Below are positions 6,751 through 13,092 of a stretch of DNA of 15,162 bases, in pieces. Under the pieces are notes generated by a model. It was not told the origin of the DNA. It did no database searches and saw only the letters and a program-made list of their open reading frames with translations. The translations under genes and the position numbers were made by a program. The stretch spans positions 94,689 to 109,850 of the forward strand of contig CAJTLX010000005.1 of NCBI GenBank assembly GCA_910577165.1. The letters run 5' to 3'. This DNA comes from an uncultured Lachnospiraceae bacterium (GTDB lineage Bacteria; Bacillota; Clostridia; Lachnospirales; Lachnospiraceae). Every line of letters starts with the position of its first letter. Within the stretch, counting starts at the first letter, position 1.

Positions 6751-8622
6751 ATGTGTGGAATTGCCGGGTTTTGTGCACCGGGGCGTAATCTGACAGCGCA
6801 GGAAAGATATCATGTAAATATACTAGAAACAATGAACCAGGTACAAAAGCACCGCGGACCGGACGAGGAGGGCGTATATCTGTCAAAGCACTGCGGGCTG
6901 GCTCATGTGCGCCTCTCCATTTTGGATTTGGCGCGTGGTCAACAGCCAATGGCAAGGAAAAAGGGAGCAAAAAGCGCGGTGATTGTCTATAATGGAGAAA
7001 TTTATAATATGCGCACCCTACAAAAGGAACTGATAAAAGAGGGGGAGGAATTTCAAACCACAAGCGATACCGAAGTAATTCTAAGCGGTTACTGCCGCTA
7101 CGGAAAAGAATTTTTTAAACAGTTAAATGGAATTTTTGCTTTTGCTATCTGGGATGAAGAAAAAGAATCTTTAATTCTTGTCCGTGATCGGCTTGGGGTA
7201 AAGCCATTATTTTACGCTTTTCATGAGAATATCCTGTATTTTTCTTCTGAGATCAAGGGAATTTTAAGTGTTCCCGGCTTTCCTGTGCAGATAGATCGGG
7301 AAGGTCTATGTGAGGTCTTCGCGCTTGGTCCAGCCAAAACTCCGGGTAAAGGGGTATTTTGCGGTGTGAGAGAAGTGCGCGCCGGAAGTATGCTTACCCT
7401 AGACGCAAGTATTCTTGATAGTGAGAACGGATTGCAGGAAGAATATTACTGGAAACTTGAGGCAAGAGAACATACGGAGGATTTCGCGCAGACCGTGGAA
7501 CATACAACCTGGCTTTTAACCGATGCCGTGCGCTTACAAATGCTCTCGGATATTCCAATCAGCACTTTTTTATCCGGCGGTGTGGACTCAAGCCTTGTCA
7601 CCGCAATCTGTGCGGCAGAATTAAAAAAACAGGGGAAGGTGCTTGATACATTTTCCTTTGATTTTACAGAAAATAGTAAATATTTCCAGTCAAGTGCTTA
7701 CCAGCCCTCACAGGATCGCCCGTATGCGGAGATGATGGTAAAACAATGCGGTACAAATCACCATTTTCTGGAATGTGATAACGCACTGCTTGCGGATTAT
7801 CTCTATCCGGCAGTAAGCGCGAGAGATCTGCCATGTATGGCGGATGTGGAAGCCTCGATGCTGTATTTTTGCAGGCAGGTCGTGCAGTATGATAAAGTCG
7901 CGCTGACCGGGGAATGTGCGGATGAAATTTTTGGCGGTTATCCTTGGTTTCACCGGGAAGACTTGCTAAAGAAAAACGGGTTTCCGTGGTCAAATGAATT
8001 TTCCATGCGCACTGCCATGTTAAAGGACGAAGTGCTTGCCAAACTGCATTTAAAAGAGTATGAGATGGCGGCTTATGACGCGACAATGAAAACCGCACCG
8101 GTAAACTCTGAACTTTCGGAATTGGAACAAAGCAGACAGCGCATTGGCTGGCTAAATTTAAATTGGTTTATGGTAACGCTTCTTGACCGGATGGATCGCA
8201 CCAGTATGGCGAGCGGCTTGGAAGCGCGCGTACCGTTTGCCGATCATCGGATTGTGGAGTATGTCTATAATGTGCCTTGGGAGATGAAATGTCCGGATGG
8301 AATGGTAAAAGGACTTTTGCGCAAGGCGGGGGAGGCATATCTTCCAAAAGAAGTATTGTATCGGAAAAAGAGTCCGTATCCTAAGACTTATCATCCGGGG
8401 TATGAACAGCTTTTAAAAGAACGCTTTGCTAAGATGTTAGCGGATTCAAGTCAGCCGATCCATGCACTGCTTGACAAAAAGAAGGCGGAAGAATTTATGG
8501 CGAAACCTTCAGATTATGCAAAGCCATGGTATGGGCAATTGATGGCCGGACCACAGTTATATGCGTATCTGCTTCAGGTGAATTTCTGGCTTAGCACATA
8601 CCAAATCGAAATTAAATTGTAA
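6751..8622 (+). CDS. asnB: Asparagine synthase (glutamine-hydrolysing)
   Basis: 623 aa, full length for AsnB. It makes asparagine from aspartate, glutamine and ATP in the cytoplasm. The N-terminal class II glutaminase domain begins MCGIAGF with the catalytic Cys2 exposed after Met removal. HRGPDEEGVY, YNGEIYN and TSDTEVIL are also present. The synthetase domain carries the PP-loop ATP site SGGVDSS from residue 275 and GECADEIFGGYPWF. AGGAGG (6737-6742) is an optimal ribosome binding site. No ordinary promoter is visible between dpaB and asnB; the gap is filled by three RPT copies. asnB may thus be reached by read-through from dpaAB, or by a promoter within the repeats that I cannot identify. 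Confidence 0.95.
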   Translation: MCGIAGFCAPGRNLTAQERYHVNILETMNQVQKHRGPDEEGVYLSKHCGLAHVRLSILDLARGQQPMARKKGAKSAVIVYNGEIYNMRTLQKELIKEGEEFQTTSDTEVILSGYCRYGKEFFKQLNGIFAFAIWDEEKESLILVRDRLGVKPLFYAFHENILYFSSEIKGILSVPGFPVQIDREGLCEVFALGPAKTPGKGVFCGVREVRAGSMLTLDASILDSENGLQEEYYWKLEAREHTEDFAQTVEHTTWLLTDAVRLQMLSDIPISTFLSGGVDSSLVTAICAAELKKQGKVLDTFSFDFTENSKYFQSSAYQPSQDRPYAEMMVKQCGTNHHFLECDNALLADYLYPAVSARDLPCMADVEASMLYFCRQVVQYDKVALTGECADEIFGGYPWFHREDLLKKNGFPWSNEFSMRTAMLKDEVLAKLHLKEYEMAAYDATMKTAPVNSELSELEQSRQRIGWLNLNWFMVTLLDRMDRTSMASGLEARVPFADHRIVEYVYNVPWEMKCPDGMVKGLLRKAGEAYLPKEVLYRKKSPYPKTYHPGYEQLLKERFAKMLADSSQPIHALLDKKKAEEFMAKPSDYAKPWYGQLMAGPQLYAYLLQVNFWLSTYQIEIKL

Positions 8623-8650
8623 AAACTTTGTGTAAAGTTTGCGGGAGAAC

Positions 8651-8697
8651 AAAAAAAGAATTCTTGTACCCTTCACTTTTTTATGTGAAGGGTACAA
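8651..8697 (-). terminator. Hairpin, likely minus-strand terminator
   Basis: Perfect 13-bp stem TTGTACCCTTCAC (8664-8676) / GTGAAGGGTACAA (8685-8697). Read on the minus strand, it is followed after GAATTC by seven T (8651-8657), so it looks like a terminator for minus-strand transcription. On the plus strand no T-run follows, so its ability to end asnB transcripts is doubtful. The minus-strand direction fits the decayed reading frame ending at 8748. Confidence 0.5.
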
Positions 8698-8747
8698 AAA
8701 AGTTTGTAATATATTAATATTCTTATTTTTCTTTATCTATGGGTTTC

Positions 8748-8900
8748 TTATTGTTCATATTTACACCAAAATTTCGTAAAACGCGCAGTATTCAGATATT
8801 TTACCGATCTGTCGCCAAGAAGATGCCGCCATGTCCAATTCCCTAGATAGCGTGAGGGATCCTGTTGTGGTTGGTAAGTATCAGGCTGTGTGAGTTGGAC
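8748..8900 (-). pseudogene. Remnant of a minus-strand gene, possibly the 3' end of malQ
   Basis: A 50-codon stretch open on the minus strand ends in TAA at 8748-8750; it has a TGA just upstream (8901-8903) and no start codon. Its product contains DPSRYLGNWTWR, then a Leu/Lys-rich tail ending TKFWCKYEQ. This resembles the C-terminal NW-x-WR plus helical tail of 4-alpha-glucanotransferases (MalQ), where a PST-x-LG-NW-x-WR-like segment precedes an LT-x-LY end. Upstream bases 8900-8940 stay coding-like only in other frames, so the gene looks frameshifted and truncated. A minus-strand terminator-like hairpin lies 50 nt downstream. The MalQ identity rests on a short motif and is tentative. The rest of 8698-9020 shows nothing else I can name. 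Confidence 0.35.
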
Positions 8901-9024
8901 TCAAAAGGTTCCCAGATTGAGGCGGTATACGCACAGTTTGCTATAGAAATTTTTTGAAAATTATTGTGCTGTTTATTTTTTAATAAGTTGGCAGGATAGT
9001 TCAATTGAATAGTAGGAAAAATAC

Positions 9025-9053
9025 TTGCGCTTTGTTTTGCGGAAAAGTAGAAT
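9025..9053 (+). promoter_or_regulatory. Sigma-A-type promoter for the SGNH lipoprotein gene
   Basis: TTGCGC (9025-9030), exactly 17 nt, then TAGAAT (9048-9053). This is close to TTGACA-N17-TATAAT. The predicted start near 9060 gives a short leader before GGGGG (9081-9085) and ATG 9090. Confidence 0.55.
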
Positions 9054-9089
9054 GGGAGAAAAGAAAAATTATATCACTAAGGGGGAAAT

Positions 9090-10529
9090 ATGAAGAAAAA
9101 AACAATTGCAAGAGGGATGTTAGTGGGAATGCTGCTCTTGTTTGCCGCATGTGGTCAGAAAGGAGAGGAGAGTGCCATGAAAGAAAATGGGGAGAACATA
9201 AAACAGGAACAAAATGAAGTGGGGGATATCACACCGGAGGCTACCCCGGAGCCAACCAAAGTTGGAATTCCGCCCGTTCCTACACTGACACAGGCACCGA
9301 CCCCAACCGAGGAGGAAAAGAAAGAGGAAGAAGATACCCGCACAAAGGAAGAAATTTATAATGATATGATTGCGCGCTCTTTTTTGTCCGCAGGAAATAA
9401 TTACCGGATAAAAAAGGTTTTGGAAAAGGCGAGAAATGGGGAGGAGGTACTGATTGCCTATATTGGCGGTTCCATTACGGAGGGTGCGAACGCTACGGAT
9501 GAAACTTGTTACGTAACAAAATCCTATGATGCATTTGTGGAGCTTACAAATTCCAAAGAAAAGGGAAATGTAAGTTTTATCAATGCCGGGCTTGGCGGAA
9601 CTTCCTCCGCGCTTGGGATCATGCGCTACGATCGGGATATTGTGGAATTAGCGGGCAGGAAGCCGGATCTTGTCTTTATTGAATTTTCGGTAAACGACTG
9701 GCAGGAGCCGACGAGCGGGGAGGCGTTTGAATCGCTGATTCGCCATATCTATGGGGCGGAAAATGATCCGGCGGTTGTCCTTGTATTTGCAGTATTTAAA
9801 TCGCGCTGGAATATGCAGTCAGATTATATACCACTGGGAAAAATTTACAATATTCCGATGGTCAGTATTTTAGATGCGGTTGTTCCTGCACTGGATGAGG
9901 AACACACATTGAGCGAGGATCTGTTTTTCTCAGATATCTACCATCCGACACAGTACGGACATATGATTATGGCGGACTGCATCCGATATATGTTTGAGCA
10001 GCTTGATGCCGCAGAAACCGACGAGCCATATACTATGCCAACACAGAGCTGGAATGGCGGTGCCTATGAGTATGTGGCAATGATTGATAAAATGCGGCAG
10101 GATGCGGTAAAAGAATTGTCCGTGGGCAGTTTTTCCGGGACGGATACCGCACTCGGAAATTATCGCTATGGGGAAAGACCAAAGACTTTTCCGGATAATT
10201 GGATGCATGAGGCAGAGAGTGGCAATGAAGTTTTCCAGATAAAAGTAAACTGCAAGAGTTTGCTGATGGCGTACAAGCAGAGCGGCGACAAAAAATTTGG
10301 AAGCGTTGATGTGTATGTAGATAACAAATTTGTAATGAAAGTGGATGGCTATTCGGAGGGTGGCTGGAATAATCCGGTTCCGGTACAGCTAATAAAGGGA
10401 AGCAAGGAAGAGGAGCATATCGTTGAGATAAAAATGTCCGAAGGCTCAGAGGAAAAGAATTTTTCCATCCTTGCATTTGCAGCGGGGCTGGATAAAGAAA
10501 TTGGCGCAGAAACTTTAGAAGAGGAATAG
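9090..10529 (+). CDS. SGNH/GDSL-type hydrolase lipoprotein
   Basis: 479 aa. The signal peptide MKKKTIARGMLVGMLLLFAAC ends in a lipobox with lipidated Cys21, so the protein should be anchored on the outer face of the membrane. A Pro/Thr/Glu-rich linker (about 45-85, repeated TPEATPEPT and APTPTEE) acts as a spacer. The SGNH hydrolase domain (about 90-305) has nucleophile Ser128 in GGSIT, oxyanion residues Gly167 (NAGLGG) and Asn202 (FSVND), and Asp282/His285 in SDIYHPTQYGH. The C-terminal region (about 310-470) looks beta-rich, with KVDGYSEGGWNNPV, and may be a carbohydrate-binding or jelly-roll module. It is probably a polysaccharide or cell-wall O-deacetylase, but the substrate is not determinable. 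It stands alone, with its own promoter and terminator. Confidence 0.87.
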   Translation: MKKKTIARGMLVGMLLLFAACGQKGEESAMKENGENIKQEQNEVGDITPEATPEPTKVGIPPVPTLTQAPTPTEEEKKEEEDTRTKEEIYNDMIARSFLSAGNNYRIKKVLEKARNGEEVLIAYIGGSITEGANATDETCYVTKSYDAFVELTNSKEKGNVSFINAGLGGTSSALGIMRYDRDIVELAGRKPDLVFIEFSVNDWQEPTSGEAFESLIRHIYGAENDPAVVLVFAVFKSRWNMQSDYIPLGKIYNIPMVSILDAVVPALDEEHTLSEDLFFSDIYHPTQYGHMIMADCIRYMFEQLDAAETDEPYTMPTQSWNGGAYEYVAMIDKMRQDAVKELSVGSFSGTDTALGNYRYGERPKTFPDNWMHEAESGNEVFQIKVNCKSLLMAYKQSGDKKFGSVDVYVDNKFVMKVDGYSEGGWNNPVPVQLIKGSKEEEHIVEIKMSEGSEEKNFSILAFAAGLDKEIGAETLEEE

Positions 10530-10596
10530 CAAGATAAAAAAGTTCCCAGAGAAAAAAATAGCACAGGAAGAGCAAAGTTAGAGGATAAATATAATT

Positions 10597-10637
10597 AAAC
10601 ATAGCGGCGCAGCAAAAACTGCTGCGCCATTATGTTT
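10597..10637. terminator. Shared terminator between convergent genes
   Basis: GGCGCAGC (10606-10613) pairs with GCTGCGCC (10621-10628). It is extended, across a 2x2 internal loop, by AAACATA (10597-10603) with TATGTTT (10631-10637). It sits between the plus-strand lipoprotein gene (stop 10529) and the minus-strand anti-sigma-like gene (stop 10670), with A/T-rich flanks on both sides. Function in both directions is inferred from position. Confidence 0.65.
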
Positions 10638-10669
10638 CTGGATTATATGGTATACATGGTTCTTTGTAA

Positions 10670-11479
10670 TTATTGGTTCGAAACTTTATCAAGCATCCGC
10701 TCAATATATGCTTCAATCTCAGTAAGTGAGGAAGCCTCCCCGATACTCTCATAAGCCCAGCGCGCAAATGTTATGCCCTGTGCGGTTTCAAGAAAACAGT
10801 AGCGTTCTCCGTCCGCAAGACCATAAGGTGCCAGATCAGTAAGCAGAAGCCTTGCCCCGTTTTGTTCGTCATAGCTGTTTGTATGATAAATCATCGGCAT
10901 AAAAATTCCGCACATACCGGTGCGCATTTTGGAGACAATCCCTGTTTCTGATACCCAGAAGTCCTCTACATTGATTGGGCAGGGCAGCAGTATCTTCACG
11001 GTATCGCCCGCCATGCTATTTCCGCGAAATACTTTTTCAATCTGTATGGATGCGATAGCGCGGTAATTTTTATCGCCGTCAAAATCAAGGACGATATTTT
11101 GAATTTCTGTTATTGTGCCTGAAAAAATTTCTGTGTCAAATTTGGTAAATAGGTCCTCCTCACTTAAAAAAATAAGATCAGCGGAAGAATTGATTACCGT
11201 TTCCGGCGTTTTTTCAAGCGGGGATACCGTCACACCATAAGAGGCATCCGAGAGGGGAAATTTATCCAAATCTGGTTTACTTTTAATAAATAACTTTGAA
11301 AGAAATACAGTCGCAGCGATCAGGAATGCACCACATAGGACAAAGGCGTACCGTGGAACGCGCCGCAGAGGGGAGAACATTTTGGGGTTCATGTTTTGTT
11401 TGGTTTCCATCGGCAGAAAGCGGGAGAGTAACTCATCATCCACATAGCCGATCGCCTCAAATAATTTTTCTTTTTCCAT
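10670..11479 (-). CDS. Membrane protein, probable anti-sigma factor partner
   Basis: 269 aa from ATG 11479, which has TAGGAG upstream. A GTG at 11527 would translate RPT copy E into a spurious N-terminal extension (RRTDAELK) and is rejected. The cytosolic N-terminus, with KLFEAIGYVDDELLSRF, matches the start of anti-sigma-type proteins that accompany ECF sigma genes in Lachnospiraceae. One membrane segment lies at about residues 43-62, followed by a roughly 200-residue extracytoplasmic domain of unknown fold (IVLDFDGDKNYRAIASI, KVFRGNSMAGDTVKILLP). No zinc HxxxCxxC anti-sigma motif is present. It follows the ECF sigma gene on the same strand, separated only by two RPT copies. It likely holds the sigma factor inactive until an envelope signal arrives. 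Confidence 0.6.
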   Translation of the reverse strand: MEKEKLFEAIGYVDDELLSRFLPMETKQNMNPKMFSPLRRVPRYAFVLCGAFLIAATVFLSKLFIKSKPDLDKFPLSDASYGVTVSPLEKTPETVINSSADLIFLSEEDLFTKFDTEIFSGTITEIQNIVLDFDGDKNYRAIASIQIEKVFRGNSMAGDTVKILLPCPINVEDFWVSETGIVSKMRTGMCGIFMPMIYHTNSYDEQNGARLLLTDLAPYGLADGERYCFLETAQGITFARWAYESIGEASSLTEIEAYIERMLDKVSNQ

Positions 11480-11492
11480 AAATTTGGCTCCT

Positions 11493-11598
11493 ATTTTAAG
11501 TTCCGCATCCGTCCTCCTCGCGCACACTACCTAGGGAGAATTTATTCCCGCGAGCGTTTGTAAATTCTCCCGTGCGCGCTCCGGACTTCTGCTGTTTT
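11493..11598 (-). repeat. RPT element, copy E, adjoining the anti-sigma gene ribosome binding site
   Basis: About 106 nt, read on the minus strand. Left box ACAGCAGAAGTCCGGA, outer helix GCGCGCAC/GTGTGCGC (one G-U), 11-bp inner helix GGGAGAATTTA/TAAATTCTCCC, bulge TAGGTA, loop with ACGCTCGCGGGAA. The right end GGAGGACGG precedes ATG-CGG-AAC-TTA-AAA-TAG (11508-11491), whose TAG overlaps the TAGGAG ribosome binding site (11493-11488) of the downstream gene. Same subfamily as copy B, with paired changes in the helices. Confidence 0.92.
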
Positions 11599-11703
11599 TA
11601 AGTTCCGCATCCGTCTTTCACAGTGCCCTTACCGTGGAAGGAAATTTCTCCGCTCTGCTACGCAATTTCCTTCCGGCACTGTTCCGGACTTCTGCTGTTT
11701 TTT
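11597..11703 (-). repeat. RPT element, copy F
   Basis: About 107 nt, read on the minus strand, beginning about 15 nt after the ECF sigma stop codon. Outer helix ACAGTGCC/GGCACTGT, 11-bp inner helix GGAAGGAAATT/AATTTCCTTCC, bulge ACGGTAAG, loop GCGTAGCAGAGCGGAGA. The right box GACGGATGCGGAACTTAAAA merges with the left box of copy E. It shares the outer helix with copies C and D but has a different inner helix that still pairs perfectly. Confidence 0.92.
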
Positions 11704-11718
11704 AGTTTCACATATCCC

Positions 11719-12273
11719 TTAGAGATAGCCTTCTTTTTGCAGGTAAGCGGCTAATTTTTTGCGGGTGCGCGAGAGGATGGTACTGGTATGTTTTTCGGAG
11801 AGGTGGTGTTTAGCGGCGATTTCGCGTACAGGAATCACATAAAAATAACGTTTAAAAAAAAGGGAGCAGTCGCGCTCTGACAGGGTGTGCAGAAAATTAT
11901 TTATACATTGGGAAAGTTCCTTTGCTTCCAGTTTATTCTCCGACCGGAATTTGTCTGCAATGTCCGTAAGCTCCTCCAGGGCAAGCACCATTTCCCCGCC
12001 GCCACGCTTTGCCGTGCGAAGGGCATGAAAGCGATTGAAGGCAAGATTTCGTGTGATGCGTGCCAGGAATAATCGCAGATGGGTTGGTCTGGTTGGGGGT
12101 ATAGCCTTCCATGCATTCAGCCAAGTATCATTGACGCATTCCTCCGAATCTTCGTGGTTTGCAAGAATATTTTGGGCGATAGAATAACAGTAGGTGCCAT
12201 ATGTGGTTGCAGTTTGTGAAATGGCAGATTCATCGCGAGCGAAATACAGGGCAATGATCTCAGAATCCTCCAT
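11719..12273 (-). CDS. ECF-type RNA polymerase sigma factor
   Basis: 184 aa, normal for ECF sigma factors. Region 2 (about 10-80) includes YSIAQNILANHEDSEECVNDTWLNAWKAIPP, the RNA-polymerase binding and -10 recognition segment. Region 4 (about 125-182) ends with the helix-turn-helix YVIPVREIAAKHHLSEKHTSTILSRTRKKLAAYL. There is no region 1.1 or 3. ATG 12273 follows AAAGGAG, a strong ribosome binding site. The probable anti-sigma gene lies downstream on the same strand, the usual ECF arrangement, although here a 240-nt gap is almost filled by RPT copies F and E. The regulon is unknown, and I could not identify a convincing ECF autoregulatory promoter. Confidence 0.9.
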   Translation of the reverse strand: MEDSEIIALYFARDESAISQTATTYGTYCYSIAQNILANHEDSEECVNDTWLNAWKAIPPTRPTHLRLFLARITRNLAFNRFHALRTAKRGGGEMVLALEELTDIADKFRSENKLEAKELSQCINNFLHTLSERDCSLFFKRYFYVIPVREIAAKHHLSEKHTSTILSRTRKKLAAYLQKEGYL

Positions 12274-12336
12274 TTATTTCATCTCCTTTCCGGGTAGTGT
12301 GTGGGGAGTTTTGCGGTCTTTGTTTCCCTCTGTAAG

Positions 12337-12365
12337 ATAAGACAGGAAAAGGGGGAAGACTCCAA
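12337..12365 (-). promoter_or_regulatory. Possible promoter for the ECF sigma gene
   Basis: On the minus strand TTGGAG (12365-12360), 17 nt, then TCTTAT (12342-12337), about 60 nt before the start codon. The match to the sigma-A consensus is moderate. The terminator after vsr makes an independent promoter likely. Confidence 0.35.
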
Positions 12366-12433
12366 CCATCTCTTTCTTTTTCTTTTAAAAATTTTGTGAA
12401 ATTCGGAAGAGATTTATTCTCAGGGAGAGAATA

Positions 12434-12472
12434 GAAAAAGAAAAAAGGAGGATGAATTATCAATCATCCCCC
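12434..12472 (-). terminator. Intrinsic terminator overlapping the vsr stop codon
   Basis: On the minus strand GGGGGATGA (12472-12464) pairs with TCATCCTCC (12455-12447) with one G-U. It is followed by TTTTTTCTTTTT (12446-12435). The vsr stop TGA lies at the loop, so the gene and terminator overlap. It insulates vsr from the ECF sigma gene. Confidence 0.75.
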
Positions 12473-12915
12473 AAAAAAGGATCGGCAAGATCGGTATCGG
12501 CGATCTTATTTTCCCATATGGATTCTTCGATTGCCCTTAAACATTCGTCCGTATGGTTTAAGATATCCTGCCCCCAGAAATGCATTACCGTATAGCCCAA
12601 AAACAAAAGTTTTTTGTCGTTCTCCCAATCGCAGATCTGGTTATGTTCAATTTTCTTTATCCAGAAATCCGGATCTTTTTCTTTTTTTAATTGTAGTTTT
12701 AATATTTCCCAGTTTTTTCCATGAAAAAATTCGCTGTCGCAGAAAATAGCAATTTTATATTTGGGCAGAACAATATTTGGGCAGCCGGGGAGGGTCTGAC
12801 AATTTTTGCGGTAGCGGTATCCTTTTTGCCAGAGGGCTCTGCAAAGGCAGCGTTCAATGGAAGTATCCTTGCCGTGGGTATTTGTCCGGTTTAATTGGGG
12901 AGTTTCTCCTGACAT
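12460..12915 (-). CDS. vsr: Vsr-type endonuclease homologue with Asp-to-Asn at the catalytic position
   Basis: 151 aa, the usual size for very-short-patch-repair endonucleases, which nick 5' of T at T:G mismatches left by deamination of 5-methylcytosine. Recognisable pieces are HGKDTSIE, LWQKGYRYRKN, LPGCPNIVLPKYKIAIFCDSEFFHG, WIKKIEHN and LFLGYTVMHFWGQDIL. In E. coli Vsr the PD-x-V segment supplies the catalytic Asp51; here the equivalent residue 47 is Asn (codon AAT, plus-strand 12775-12777). The metal-site His of FFHG is kept. AGGAGG precedes ATG 12915, and the gene has its own promoter and terminator. No cytosine methyltransferase lies in the window. The rest of the frame is intact, so it is either a very recent loss of activity or a protein with a changed role. 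Confidence 0.85.
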   Translation of the reverse strand: MSGETPQLNRTNTHGKDTSIERCLCRALWQKGYRYRKNCQTLPGCPNIVLPKYKIAIFCDSEFFHGKNWEILKLQLKKEKDPDFWIKKIEHNQICDWENDKKLLFLGYTVMHFWGQDILNHTDECLRAIEESIWENKIADTDLADPFLGDD

Positions 12916-12953
12916 GGCAGCCTCCTGTTTGGAAAATTTTAAATAATACTATT

Positions 12954-12982
12954 ATTATAACAAAAGAGCGGTTCTATGGGAA
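12954..12982 (-). promoter_or_regulatory. Promoter for vsr
   Basis: On the minus strand TTCCCA (12982-12977), 17 nt, then a perfect TATAAT (12959-12954). It lies about 40 nt before the vsr start. Confidence 0.5.
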
Positions 12983-13023
12983 GAGAAAATGTTAAAAAAG
13001 GTCGAAATATTCAAAAAATGTAG

Positions 13024-13052
13024 TGGATTTCAAAGCAAAACTATGGTAATAT
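13024..13052 (+). promoter_or_regulatory. Possible extended -10 promoter for the receiver-synthetase gene
   Basis: TGGTAATAT at 13044-13052 is an extended -10 element (TGn-TAATAT). The best -35 at 17-nt spacing is the weak TGGATT (13024-13029). The leader would be short, ending at the GGAGGAG ribosome binding site at 13083. Confidence 0.4.
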
Positions 13053-13092
13053 TGTATGGAGAGGGCTGAAAAATGCATATGTGGAGGAGTTT

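Noticed and set aside
9005..9217. 70-aa frame overlapping the lipoprotein start
   Set aside because: It overlaps the well-supported SGNH lipoprotein gene in another frame and has an unusual composition with no recognisable domain.
11480..11527. N-terminal extension of the anti-sigma-like protein from GTG 11527
   Set aside because: The 16 extra residues are the translation of RPT copy E; ATG 11479 has its own TAGGAG site.
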